Assembly: GCF_030406325.1 (NCBI RefSeq)
Contig: NZ_JAUEQY010000008.1
Coordinates: forward strand, 248,001-312,000
Length of the DNA: 64,000 nucleotides
DNA from: Actinomadura sp. DC4
Lineage (GTDB): Bacteria > Actinomycetota > Actinomycetes > Streptosporangiales > Streptosporangiaceae
Direction of reading: 5' to 3'
Part shown: positions 27,574 to 36,188 of the stretch, piece by piece
Position numbering within the stretch: position 1 is the stretch's first letter
How the letters are laid out: each line of letters begins with the position of its first letter
Made by a program: the position numbers and the translations under genes
Notes under the pieces: generated by a model
Databases searched by the model: none
What the model saw: the letters and a program-made list of their open reading frames with translations, nothing else
Told to the model about the DNA's origin: nothing

Positions 27574-28746
27574 TCAGGCGGTCGGGGAAACGCGAATCGC
27601 CTCGACCCAGGCCGGCGGGGGTGACGCGCCCGCGCCGATGAGCGCGGCGATGAGGCGGGACGACGACGGTGCCTCGGGCCACGGAGTGAACCCGTCCGTC
27701 AGCACGATCACGACGCCGGGCCGCTCGGGCAGGGCGAGGGCGGCCCGGATGCCGACGCGCATGTCGGTGCCGCCGCCGCCGGTGAGCGTGACCTGCTGTG
27801 CGGACGTCACCCGGGCCGCCGTCTGCACGTCGGCGTCGCAGGCGAGCACGGTGATCCGGTTGCCGCCGACGCCGACCTCCCGCAGCACGCCGGTGACCTC
27901 CGCGAGGGCCTCGGCGAGGTCGTCCTTGCCCATCGACCCGGAGGTGTCGATGACGATCGCGACGGCCGGCAGCGGGCGGCGCAGGCTCGGCAGCACGACG
28001 CCGCGCAGCGCGGCGGTGCGGCGGGACGGGCGGCGATAGGTGTAGTCGACCGCCCCGGCGGCCCAGGCGACCGCCTCCCGTACGGCGCCCGCGAGCACGC
28101 GCCGCCAGTCGACCGTCGGTTCGAGGATCTCGTTCGCCCAGCGTTGCCAGCCGCCCGGGAGGGAGCCGCGGTTGCGCTGGTGGGCGCGCATCGCCTCGGC
28201 GGTGTGCCGGCGCAGCGCCTCGGCCTCGACCGTGCTGACGCCACCGGGCTCTGCGGCGATCTCCCAGTCACCCGGCGAGCCGTGGGCGCCGGAGCCGCAG
28301 TCGGAGCAGACGACCGACGGAGGAAGATCGGGGAGGTACTCCTCGAACAGCCGCCCGGTCGCCAGCCCGAAGGCGCCGGGCTCCACCCGGCCCTCCGGCA
28401 GCGCCAGCCCGTCGGCGAGCAGGTCGTCGTTGATCTCGCAGTCCTGGGCGACGTTCACGCGCGGCCGGTCGCGCTGGTCGGCGGCCGCCAGCCGGTCCGT
28501 ACGGCCGTGGTGGTCGCGCAGCAGGTGCGCCACCTCGTGGATCCAGACGCCCGCGAGCTCGGGAACGGGCGTCGCCGCGACGAACGCCGGTGACACGTAG
28601 CACCGCCAGTGCCGGTCGACGCCCATCGTCGGCACGCCGTCGCTCGGCACGACCGTCAGGGAGTACAGCGCCGATGCGAGGTACGGCCGTTCGTTCGCGG
28701 CGCGGTACCGCGCCGCGAGCAGCTTGACCCGGTCGAGCTCGGCCAT
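27574..28746 (-). CDS. vWA-like protein with HEVAH metallopeptidase-like domain (DUF2201 type)
   Basis: 390 aa, two regions. Residues 1-150 carry HEVAH at 70-74 in a putative zinc-peptidase-like domain, and CSDC at 147-150, which may bind another metal. Residues about 255-385 form a von Willebrand A-like domain with MIDAS motif DTSGSMG at 267-273, a Thr in GGGGTDMRVG and an Asp in VIVLTDGF. vWA proteins of this type are partners of MoxR AAA+ ATPases, and the MoxR gene is 3 nt upstream. It is the last gene of the minus-strand operon that begins with the SDR-like gene. The pair probably remodels or activates a target; which one is unknown. Confidence 0.85.
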   Translation of the reverse strand: MAELDRVKLLAARYRAANERPYLASALYSLTVVPSDGVPTMGVDRHWRCYVSPAFVAATPVPELAGVWIHEVAHLLRDHHGRTDRLAAADQRDRPRVNVAQDCEINDDLLADGLALPEGRVEPGAFGLATGRLFEEYLPDLPPSVVCSDCGSGAHGSPGDWEIAAEPGGVSTVEAEALRRHTAEAMRAHQRNRGSLPGGWQRWANEILEPTVDWRRVLAGAVREAVAWAAGAVDYTYRRPSRRTAALRGVVLPSLRRPLPAVAIVIDTSGSMGKDDLAEALAEVTGVLREVGVGGNRITVLACDADVQTAARVTSAQQVTLTGGGGTDMRVGIRAALALPERPGVVIVLTDGFTPWPEAPSSSRLIAALIGAGASPPPAWVEAIRVSPTA

Positions 28747-28749
28747 GGG

Positions 28750-29970
28750 TCAGGAGCCGCCCGGCAGGGCGCCCGACAATCGGAGCAGGTCGAGGAACGC
28801 GTCGATGCCGTCCGGGACCGGCCAGCGGGTGTCGCGCAGGGCGGCCAGGTCCGCGGCGGCCCGGGCGGCGACGTCGGGTATTCCGGCGTCGACGGCCTTG
28901 GCCAGCACCGCCCAGCCCGCCTCCCAACGCCGCCGCGTGAGGTCGCTCTGCACCGCCGAGACGACGGCCGTCAGGAAGGCGAGCTGCCGATCGCCCCGTT
29001 TCGGCAGCGCGAACGCGGCCGGATCGGCCAGGACGCGGTCCGGGTCGGGCAGGTCGAGCTGTTCGAGGTAGGTCAGCAGCTCCAGCCCCGCGCCGTCGCC
29101 GACCGCGCCGATCACCGCCGCCGCGACCGCCTTCTGGTCCGCGTCGGCGGCGTACCCGACCGCCAGCAGCCGCAGCGCCATCTCCCAGGTGCGCGGCGAC
29201 GGCCAGGCGCCACCCCGGCTCTCCGCGTCGCCGGGCAGGTGGTGAGCCAGGCCGGGCCGGGCGGTGAGGAACCCGGAGATCACCCCGCGGGCGCGCGCGA
29301 CCGCACTGGGCACCCGGGCCGGGTCGACGATCGGTACGGGCACGGCCGGCCAGGTCCCGGCCATGCCTCGCGCGACCGTACGCGGGTCGTGCGTCCACCG
29401 CAGGTGCACGAACCGGTTCGCGAGCGGCGGGCTGAGATGCCAGCCGTCCGCCGCGCTGGACGGCGGGTTCGCCGCGGCGACCACCCGCACCGTTTCCGGC
29501 AGCGCCAGGCTGCCGACCCGCCGTTCGAGGACGACCCGCAGGAGAGCCGCCTGGACGGCGGGGGGAGCGGAGGACAGTTCGTCGAAGAACACCATGCCGC
29601 GCCCGGCCACGGACAGCCGTACCGCCCAGTCCGGCGGCGCCATCGGCACTCCGGTGGTGGCCGGATCGGCACCGATGATCGGCAGGCCGGCGAAGTCGGA
29701 CGGCTCGTGCACGCTGGCGATCACCGTCTCCAGCGGGACGCCGAGGCCGGTGGCCAGTTGCTGGAGGCCGGCGGACTTGCCGATCCCCGGCTCGCCCCAG
29801 AGCAGCACGGGCAGGTTCGCGGACACCGCGAGCGCCAGCGCCTCCAGCTGCGGGTTCGCGGCCGGCTCCGTACGCGGGGACGTGAGCCGGCGGCCCAGCT
29901 CGTCGGCGGCGGCCAGCGGGTCGGTCGCGGAGCCCTCATCGGCGGCGTTCAGCGGTCCTCGTCCTTTCAC
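28750..29970 (-). CDS. MoxR-type AAA+ ATPase
   Basis: 406 aa. Walker A is GEPGIGKS at residues 59-66, Walker B is MVFFDE ending at 131, sensor 1 is RVVAAANPPSS, and an arginine-finger region is ANRFVHLRW. A helical C-terminal lid follows. MoxR ATPases act as chaperones with vWA proteins, encoded here immediately downstream. The GTG start overlaps the stop of the ankyrin gene (GTGA at 29967-29970), so its synthesis is coupled to the ankyrin protein. Confidence 0.9.
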   Translation of the reverse strand: MKGRGPLNAADEGSATDPLAAADELGRRLTSPRTEPAANPQLEALALAVSANLPVLLWGEPGIGKSAGLQQLATGLGVPLETVIASVHEPSDFAGLPIIGADPATTGVPMAPPDWAVRLSVAGRGMVFFDELSSAPPAVQAALLRVVLERRVGSLALPETVRVVAAANPPSSAADGWHLSPPLANRFVHLRWTHDPRTVARGMAGTWPAVPVPIVDPARVPSAVARARGVISGFLTARPGLAHHLPGDAESRGGAWPSPRTWEMALRLLAVGYAADADQKAVAAAVIGAVGDGAGLELLTYLEQLDLPDPDRVLADPAAFALPKRGDRQLAFLTAVVSAVQSDLTRRRWEAGWAVLAKAVDAGIPDVAARAAADLAALRDTRWPVPDGIDAFLDLLRLSGALPGGS

Positions 29971-31607
29971 GACAGTGAGTCCAGGTCCAGATCGGTGCGC
30001 TTCCAGATGCGGATGAGATCGTGGAGCGACCGGCCCTCGTCGTCGATGACGTCGGGGTGTGCTCCGGCGGCCAGCAGCGCCCGGACCAGCGAGGCGGAGC
30101 CGTTGTCCCCGACCGCCACGTGGAGCGCCGTACGCTGGTTGTGGTCCACGGCCTCGAGGTCGACTCCGGCCTCCAGCAGCCGCGGCAGCAGGATCTCGTG
30201 GTCCAGGTGGATCAGGGCGTGCAGGAGCGTACGGCGCCGCCCGTCACGGAAGCGCGGGTCGACCCCGGCGTCCAGCAGTGCCAGGACTCCGGGTGTGTCA
30301 CCGTGCTGGACGCGGGCGTACAGCTCCCGCCGCTGCTCCTTGAGGGCCTTCGGCAGCCGGCCTTCGCCGGAGGTCATCGCCTGCGCCACGGCGAAGCACC
30401 CGGCGACCGCCCCGCCGAACGCCCGCATCGCCTGCTCCCGCCGCTGCTCGTCCTCGCTGTGCGGCATCCCCAGCGCGCCGTCCTGGAAGCACACCTCGTG
30501 CCACTCGCCCCGGCACCGTACGCGGACCGGGGCCGGGAGCTGCGGATCCGGCGGTCCGGCCGGGCCGGCGGGGTCCTCCCGCAGGGGGAAGAGCGCGGCA
30601 CGGACCAGCGGGTGCAGCCGGTCCGGATCCGCGTCGCCCTGCCGGAGCACGTCGAGATCCGGCAGCCGCCGCCAGGCCGCCTCGGGCAGTATCGGCGTAC
30701 CGCCGGTCTCCTCGGAGCGGACCGCCCGGACCAGCAGGCCGCGGTCCCGTTCCCGGTTCTCCAGCAGCACCCCGCTGCCCCAGAAGCACCGGATCAGGAA
30801 GCGACGCCCGATGCCCTCCTCGGTGAGCCGCCGGACCTCCGGCTCCAGCGTGGTCAACGCCAGAGCGGGTTTTTCCAGGACCCGCCGCATGGTGATCTCG
30901 CCGTACCAGTTGAACACGAGCGGTGCCGGGTCCAGCTCGATCCCCGCCGCGGCGAACGCCGCCTCGATCTCGCCGCGTTCGTGCAGCGACGTGACCCATT
31001 CGGCGTGGGCCGCCGGGTCGGCGGGACCGGGGTCGGCGGTGGGCAGGTCCCCGGCGGCGCGCGAGGTTCCATCCGCGTCGAGGAACGGTGGCCGGTCCCC
31101 GCCGCCACAGCGTTCCAGCAGCGCACCGGTGTGCCGTACGTCCCACAGATGCCGCAGCGTGCTCCAGTGATGGACGCCTGAGATGTCGGCATGGTCGATC
31201 CGGCCGTAGGACAGGCGCAACCGCTGCGGCCCGTCCGCCATGGTGGGCGTGGTGACGTGGAGGTACCGCGCGCCGGCGTAGCCGCGCAGTGCGATCGTCA
31301 GGCCGGTGCGCATCGTCGTACGCCCTCCCAGGATGCGTGGCAGATGCCAGCGCAGCAGGTCGGGCGCGAGATGGAGGAGGTCGTCCTCGACCGCGCCGCG
31401 ATGCCTCCGGGGGAGGTCGGCCAGGTCGAACGCCACCTCGACGTTCGCGGCGGCACAGGCACCGCGCCAGTCCCCGGCGAGGCGCCGCTCCGTGGCCCGC
31501 TCGATCATCCACCGGGGCACGGCGTACCGCAGGATCCGCCGGCGGCTCGACGCCTCGTCCGGTGGATACGTCCGCGTAAGGCGCGGCGGGGAGTCGATGG
31601 CGTTCAC
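29967..31607 (-). CDS. Ankyrin-repeat protein A with conserved N-terminal domain
   Basis: 546 aa, start GTG at 31607 overlapping the stop of its paralogue (GTGA). The N-terminal part begins YPPDEASSRRRILRYAVPRW and contains ERRLAGDWRGACAAANVEVA, nearly the same as in the next gene. A middle region (about 60-380) has DLLHLAPDLLRWHLPRILGG and VRVRCRGEWHEVCFQDG. Ankyrin repeats occupy about 410-530 (DGRRRTLLHALIHLDHEILL, NQRTALHVAVGDNGSASLVR, ALLAAGAHPDVIDDEGRSL). Cytoplasmic, no signal peptide. The N-terminal and middle domains are not recognised. The ankyrin part suggests protein binding, perhaps as adaptor or substrate receptor for the MoxR/vWA pair. Confidence 0.85.
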   Translation of the reverse strand: MNAIDSPPRLTRTYPPDEASSRRRILRYAVPRWMIERATERRLAGDWRGACAAANVEVAFDLADLPRRHRGAVEDDLLHLAPDLLRWHLPRILGGRTTMRTGLTIALRGYAGARYLHVTTPTMADGPQRLRLSYGRIDHADISGVHHWSTLRHLWDVRHTGALLERCGGGDRPPFLDADGTSRAAGDLPTADPGPADPAAHAEWVTSLHERGEIEAAFAAAGIELDPAPLVFNWYGEITMRRVLEKPALALTTLEPEVRRLTEEGIGRRFLIRCFWGSGVLLENRERDRGLLVRAVRSEETGGTPILPEAAWRRLPDLDVLRQGDADPDRLHPLVRAALFPLREDPAGPAGPPDPQLPAPVRVRCRGEWHEVCFQDGALGMPHSEDEQRREQAMRAFGGAVAGCFAVAQAMTSGEGRLPKALKEQRRELYARVQHGDTPGVLALLDAGVDPRFRDGRRRTLLHALIHLDHEILLPRLLEAGVDLEAVDHNQRTALHVAVGDNGSASLVRALLAAGAHPDVIDDEGRSLHDLIRIWKRTDLDLDSLS

Positions 31608-33406
31608 TCTTCCTCGAGGAGTTCCGGGTGCTCGTGTTCGATCCGGTCCGCGATGAAGTCCAGCTCGTCGCGCTGGAGCAGGTTGATCAGCCGGTGGAGC
31701 GACACGTCCTCGCCGTGGATCTCGCCGGTCACGTCGATCCGAGCCCCGGCGTCGAGCAGTGCCCGTACGAGCGCCACCGAGCCGTGGCCGCAGATCGCGG
31801 CGAACAGCGGCGTGCGGTTCTCCGCGTCCGTGGCGTCGATGTCCAGGCCCGCGGCCAGCAGACGGGCGAGCAGGCCGTCGTGGTCGAGGTGCCGCAGCCG
31901 GTGGGCCAGCTCGCGCCGCAGGCGGCCGTGTACGTCCGGATCGGCGCCGGTGTCGAGCAGGTGCAGCATGTGGAGCAGGGTGCGCCGCCGGCCGTCGCGT
32001 ACGCGCGGATCCACGCCGCTGTCCAGCAGCCGCAGGACCCCGGGGAGGTCGCCGTGCTGGACCCGCGAGAACAGCTCTCTCCGCCGGTCGCGCAGGGCCT
32101 TGGGCAGCCGCCCCGTTCCGGAGGTCCACGTGTGGCCTACGGCGAAGCAGCCGGCGACCGCGCCGCCGAACGCCCGCATGGCGGTCTCCCGCTGCTGCTC
32201 CTCCGCGCTGTGCGGGATGTCGAGGCGGCCGTCGCGGAAGGAGACCTCGTGCCACTCGCCCCGGCAGCGGACCCGTACGGGCTCGGAGCGTTCCGGATCG
32301 GGCGGCCGCACCGGGTCGCCGGCGCGACCCGGGGTCAGGGCGTCGCGGACCAGCGGGTGCAGCCGCTCGGGCGGGTAACCGTCCCGCAGGAGGTCCAGAT
32401 CGGGCAGGCGGCGCCAGGACGACTCGGGCAGCACCGCGTCCCCGGGCTCCGAGCCCATCTCGAACTCGACGATCCGTACGCGCAGCCCCGATCCACCGCT
32501 CTCGAAGGAGAGCGCCGCGTACTGCCGGTAGGGGATCCAGAACCGGCCGGTTCCCAGTGCCGCCGAGAGACGGCGGACCTCCGTCTCCACCCGGGCCAGG
32601 TCGAGGGGCATGCGCGCGAGAACGTCGAGCGGGTCGACGCCGTTCACGCTGTAGGACGGATCGACCTCGACCGGCGCGGCGTCCAGCTCGATGCCGGCGG
32701 CCGCGAACGCCGCCTCGACCTCGCCGCGCTCGTGCAGCAGCGTGACCCATTCGGCGAACGCCGCCGGATCGGCGCGGCCGGGGTCCTCGGCCGGAAGCTC
32801 TTCCGCCGAACGCGGCGTGCCGTCGCCGCGCAGGAACGGGGCGCGGTCCTCGCCGCCGCCGCAGCGTTCCCGCAGCTCGCCGGCGTGGCGCACGTCCCAC
32901 AGGTGACGTGACGTGCTCCAGTCCTGGACGACGTTCCGCCAGAACGCGCAGTAGGCCCAGTCGGTCTCCAGGTAGGCGCCCCCGCCGGGGACCGGCCCGG
33001 CGCGCAGGGACAGCCGCTGCGGGCCGTGGACCATCCAGTGAGGTGTCCACAGGTACAGGCGGGGAGCCTCCGGGTGCCCGCCCGGCCGCCCCAGGACCAT
33101 CACCTGGTCGGGCACGATCGTCGTACGCCCGCGGTCCAGGCGGGGCAGGTGCCAGCGCAGCAGGTCCGGGGCGAAGTGGGACAGGTCGTCCTCGACCGCC
33201 GCCGCGACGGCGTCGCCGTGGGTGTTCGCGACGTCGGCCAGGTCGACGGCGACATCGATGTTGGCGGCGGCGCAGGCGCCGCGCCAGTCGCCGGCGAGGC
33301 GCCGTACGGTCGCCTGCTCGATCATCCACTCGGGCACCGCGTACCGCCGGATCCGCCGCAACCGCGATGCCTCGTGCGGCGGATACGAACGGGAGGTGGC
33401 GCTCAC
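31604..33406 (-). CDS. Ankyrin-repeat protein B, paralogue of protein A
   Basis: 600 aa, GTG start at 33406 overlapping the LRR gene stop (GTGA). The layout is the same as protein A: N-terminal YPPHEASRLRRIRRYAVPEW and RRLAGDWRGACAAANIDVAV, middle DLSHFAPDLLRWHLPRLDRG and VRVRCRGEWHEVSFRDG, and C-terminal ankyrin repeats (GRRRTLLHMLHLLDTGADPD, ENRTPLFAAICGHGSVALVR). It has an additional insert before the ankyrin part and about one more repeat. The proteins are clearly homologous but diverged, so this is an old tandem duplication with two retained functions, not a recent copy. Confidence 0.85.
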   Translation of the reverse strand: MSATSRSYPPHEASRLRRIRRYAVPEWMIEQATVRRLAGDWRGACAAANIDVAVDLADVANTHGDAVAAAVEDDLSHFAPDLLRWHLPRLDRGRTTIVPDQVMVLGRPGGHPEAPRLYLWTPHWMVHGPQRLSLRAGPVPGGGAYLETDWAYCAFWRNVVQDWSTSRHLWDVRHAGELRERCGGGEDRAPFLRGDGTPRSAEELPAEDPGRADPAAFAEWVTLLHERGEVEAAFAAAGIELDAAPVEVDPSYSVNGVDPLDVLARMPLDLARVETEVRRLSAALGTGRFWIPYRQYAALSFESGGSGLRVRIVEFEMGSEPGDAVLPESSWRRLPDLDLLRDGYPPERLHPLVRDALTPGRAGDPVRPPDPERSEPVRVRCRGEWHEVSFRDGRLDIPHSAEEQQRETAMRAFGGAVAGCFAVGHTWTSGTGRLPKALRDRRRELFSRVQHGDLPGVLRLLDSGVDPRVRDGRRRTLLHMLHLLDTGADPDVHGRLRRELAHRLRHLDHDGLLARLLAAGLDIDATDAENRTPLFAAICGHGSVALVRALLDAGARIDVTGEIHGEDVSLHRLINLLQRDELDFIADRIEHEHPELLEEE

Positions 33407-34539
33407 CGGTAGAGGCTTCCGATCGCGTGCAGGTCCGGATGGGGCCGGGCGGCGGGACGGAGGCGCGGCGCGAGCGCCCGCTTCACCCGGCGGGGCACGC
33501 CGGGGCCGAAGCCGACGTACTCCAGACGGGTGTCGTCGGGAACGGCGTCCAGCAGGGTCTTGGCGCCACGGCCGGTGACCCCGGTACGGCGCAGCTCCAG
33601 CCGCCGCAAGGGGCTGCCGGGCAGCGCCGCGGCCAGCGCGGCCGCGCCCGTGTCCCCGGTGGCGTTCGCGGGCGCGCCGAGACTCCGCTCGGACGGCGGA
33701 CGCCCCAGGTCGAGCGCCTCGATGCCGCCGAGGGCGTCGGCCAGCGCGCGGGCGCCGTCCGGGCCGATGCCGTTGCCGCCGAGGCCCAGGCGTACGGGCC
33801 GGGCGGGGTCGGCCGCCGCGGCGAGGGTCGCCACGCCGGCGTCGCCGAGATGGTTCGCCGGAAGGTAGAGCTCGCGGACGCCCGCGTCCCGGATCAGCGC
33901 GGCCAGCAGGTCCGCCGACTCCGTTCCCAGCCCGTTGCCGCCGACGAACAGCCGCTCGACGGGTTCCGGCCGCTCGGTGAGCACGGCCAGCAGCACCCGC
34001 AGTCCGTCCCGGGTGAGCCCGGTGTTGACCAGGTCGAGGGTGCGGACCGTCGTGTTCCGCCGCAACATCGCGGCGAGCGCGCGGGCTCCGGCGTCGCCCA
34101 CCGGGTTCCGCTTGAGCCATACCGCCCGTACGGTCGCGTCCCCGGCGAGGCGGTCGGCGAGCGCCCCGGCACCGTCCGCGTCGATGCGGTTGCAGCCGAG
34201 GTACAGCGTCTCCAGGCCGTGGCCGGGGACGAGCGAGCCGGCGACGGCCCGTGCCCCGTCGCTCCCGATGGCGTTGGTGCCGAGGAGCAGATGGACGGCG
34301 TGCGGCGAGGTCGTCGCGACCGGGAGCAATCGCGCGGCCCCGGCCGGGCCGAGGCCCTGCTTGCACAGGTCGACCCGGCCGCCGGGCCGTACGGTGCCGA
34401 GCGGGAAGGTCTCGTCGCGCGTCACCGGGGCCTCACCGGCCAGCCGCGCGAGCAGCGGGTCGAGGTCCGCCGGATCGGCCGGCGGCACGTCGGGGTGCTC
34501 GATCGCGGGGCAGCGTACGGGCGTCGGCTCCATCATCAC
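33403..34539 (-). CDS. Leucine-rich repeat protein (ribonuclease-inhibitor type)
   Basis: 378 aa. About ten LRRs of the RI type run through residues 55-330, with recurrent units such as LETLYLGCNRIDADGAGALA, VERLFVGGNGLGTESADLLA, VRELYLPANHLGDAGVATLA and PVRLGLGGNGIGPDGARALA. The final repeat is LRRLELRRTGVTGRGAKTLL, followed by a basic, Pro-rich tail. No signal peptide, so an intracellular protein-binding solenoid. The start is taken at GTG 34539 because it overlaps the SDR-like gene's stop as GTGA, the pattern of the other junctions in this operon; TTG 34542 and ATG 34536 are alternatives. Confidence 0.83.
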   Translation of the reverse strand: MMMEPTPVRCPAIEHPDVPPADPADLDPLLARLAGEAPVTRDETFPLGTVRPGGRVDLCKQGLGPAGAARLLPVATTSPHAVHLLLGTNAIGSDGARAVAGSLVPGHGLETLYLGCNRIDADGAGALADRLAGDATVRAVWLKRNPVGDAGARALAAMLRRNTTVRTLDLVNTGLTRDGLRVLLAVLTERPEPVERLFVGGNGLGTESADLLAALIRDAGVRELYLPANHLGDAGVATLAAAADPARPVRLGLGGNGIGPDGARALADALGGIEALDLGRPPSERSLGAPANATGDTGAAALAAALPGSPLRRLELRRTGVTGRGAKTLLDAVPDDTRLEYVGFGPGVPRRVKRALAPRLRPAARPHPDLHAIGSLYR

Positions 34540-35939
34540 CAATCCACCGGTCGGTAGTCCTTCAGGAACAGGCCGGCCATCCGGTCGCCGCCGACACCGC
34601 GCACGATCGGGTCATAGACCCGGGCGGCGCCGTCGATGACGTCCAGCGGCGGCCGGAACCCCGCCTCCCGCTGCGCGGTCTTGTCCGGGTGGGGGCGTTC
34701 GTCGGTGACCCAGCCGGTGTCCACGCTGTTCATGTGGATACCCGAGGCCGCGTAGTCGGCGGCGGCCGTACGGGTCAGCATGTTCAGGGCGGCCTTGGCC
34801 ATGTTGGTGTGCGGGTGGCGGACGGTCTTGTACTCCCGGGAGAAGCTGCCCTCCATCGCCGAGACCTGCACGACGTACCGGTCCGGGCTCCTCGCGGCCT
34901 CCAGCAGGCCGCGCAGCCGCGACGTCAGCAGGAACGGCGCGAAGGAGTTCACCAGTTGCACCTCCATCCACTCGGCCGGGTCCACCTCGTGCAGCCGGAG
35001 ACTCCAGCTGTTGCGGTCGCGCAGGTCGAGCGGCTGACCGGTCTCGTCCGTACGGCCTGCGGGGAACAGCGCCTCCACGGGCTTCGCCGGGACGGGTGCG
35101 TGGCCGGCGGCCGGTATCGCCCGGATCGGCGTGTCCGCCACGTCGATCCGGGCGGTCGGGCCGGTCAGGGGGACGCTCTCCGCCGCACGGACCTCACGGT
35201 GGTACGCGGCGGGCCGCCGGATCGTCTGGGCCGCGTTGTTGACGAGGATGTCGAGAGAGTCGAACCGCTGGTGGACGGCCTCCAGGAGACCGGCCACGGC
35301 CGCCACGTCGAGCAGGTCGACCCCGTGAACGTGCACCCGATCCAGCCACTCTCCGGCGTCGGGCACGGCGGCGAACCTTCGTGCGGCGTCCCGGGGGAAA
35401 CGGGTGGTGACCAGGACCTCCGCGCCGTCGCGCAGCAGCTTCAGCGCCAGCTGAAAACCGATCTTCACCCGGCCACCGGTCACGACCGCCCGGCGGCCGC
35501 TCAGATCGCACCGGGCGTACCGGCGGGCCAGATTCTCCTCGGCGCAGTCCGGGCAGAGCAGGTGGTATTCGGGATGCACTCGCCCGTAGGCGGCCTTGCA
35601 GACGTAACAGGACCGCGTCCCCGCCAGCGAACGCCACGCCGTCGCGGGCCGACCCTGGTCGGCCGCCGGGCCGGGATCCTGCTCCCGGTAGCGGACCGAG
35701 CCCGCCGTGGCCACCTGATCACGCCGCCTGCGTTCGGCGTGCCGCGCCGCCTTGCGCGCCTTCTTCCCCGCCCGGTACAGCTGCGCCGCGGCCTCGTGCA
35801 CGGCCGCCCACCGGGGATCACCGGGTTCCGCCGCGCGGGCCTGGGCCATGATCTCCAGGCAGGCCGCGATCTCAGCCGGGGCGCCTTCGCCGGGCGAGGG
35901 CGTCTCAGCCAGGTCGGTATCGACCACCGCCACCGACAC
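34536..35939 (-). CDS. SDR-like protein with N-terminal CxxC zinc-ribbon and missing catalytic Tyr
   Basis: 467 aa, first gene of the operon. Residues 1-100 are helical and basic. CYVC and CPDC about 20 residues apart suggest a zinc ribbon. From about residue 150 a Rossmann fold begins, but the usual TGxxxGIG is TGGRVKIG. NNAA and a Ser-containing VVQVSAMEGS are present. Where YxxxK is expected the sequence is TNMAK (in PHTNMAKAALNM), so the catalytic Tyr is replaced by Thr. It may bind a nucleotide without classical dehydrogenase chemistry. The start is GTG at 35939. A tRNA-like element lies just upstream. Confidence 0.8.
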   Translation of the reverse strand: MSVAVVDTDLAETPSPGEGAPAEIAACLEIMAQARAAEPGDPRWAAVHEAAAQLYRAGKKARKAARHAERRRRDQVATAGSVRYREQDPGPAADQGRPATAWRSLAGTRSCYVCKAAYGRVHPEYHLLCPDCAEENLARRYARCDLSGRRAVVTGGRVKIGFQLALKLLRDGAEVLVTTRFPRDAARRFAAVPDAGEWLDRVHVHGVDLLDVAAVAGLLEAVHQRFDSLDILVNNAAQTIRRPAAYHREVRAAESVPLTGPTARIDVADTPIRAIPAAGHAPVPAKPVEALFPAGRTDETGQPLDLRDRNSWSLRLHEVDPAEWMEVQLVNSFAPFLLTSRLRGLLEAARSPDRYVVQVSAMEGSFSREYKTVRHPHTNMAKAALNMLTRTAAADYAASGIHMNSVDTGWVTDERPHPDKTAQREAGFRPPLDVIDGAARVYDPIVRGVGGDRMAGLFLKDYRPVDW

Positions 35940-35964
35940 CCCCGCCGATCACTTCCAGGATTTG

Positions 35965-36039
35965 GGGCAAGGCTGGTCGGATTCGAACCGACGTCCTCCA
36001 ACCCGCTGTAAGGCGCGACGACCTCTGCGCTACAGCCTT
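35965..36039 (-). tRNA. tRNA-like sequence, probably degenerate
   Basis: Read on the minus strand, AAGGCTG pairs perfectly with CAGCCTT as a 7-bp acceptor stem (extendable to 10 bp). GCGC/GCGC forms a D stem, and GTCGG-TTCGAAT-CCGAC is a canonical T arm. No CCA is encoded. Only 20 nt lie between the D and T stems, and they do not fold into a 5-bp anticodon stem with a 7-nt loop, so no anticodon can be assigned. It may be a pseudo-tRNA, an attachment-site relic or an unusual tRNA. The rest of the gap to the helicase gene (36040-36188) shows nothing. Confidence 0.45.
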
Positions 36040-36188
36040 GCCGCGGCAGAGCCTAGCGAAGAGGGCGGACATTTCATGGCAAATAGACGGCGAACCATTC
36101 GCTCGGACCAACCCGTAGGCGTGCGTCAGAACTCCTCCCACCGGACCTGGTCCGGATGACCAGCGGCCATCCGGTGGATATCTCGGAG

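Noticed and set aside
27574-29970. Assignment of the MoxR/vWA pair to methanol dehydrogenase or gas vesicle function
   Set aside because: No dehydrogenase or gas vesicle genes are present; the operon partners are ankyrin, LRR and SDR-like proteins.
31608-33329. Extension of ankyrin protein A upstream into a 1120-codon frame
   Set aside because: The upstream part is an Arg/Pro-rich shadow of protein B; the GTG at 31607 matches the coupled-start pattern and the paralogue's N-terminus.
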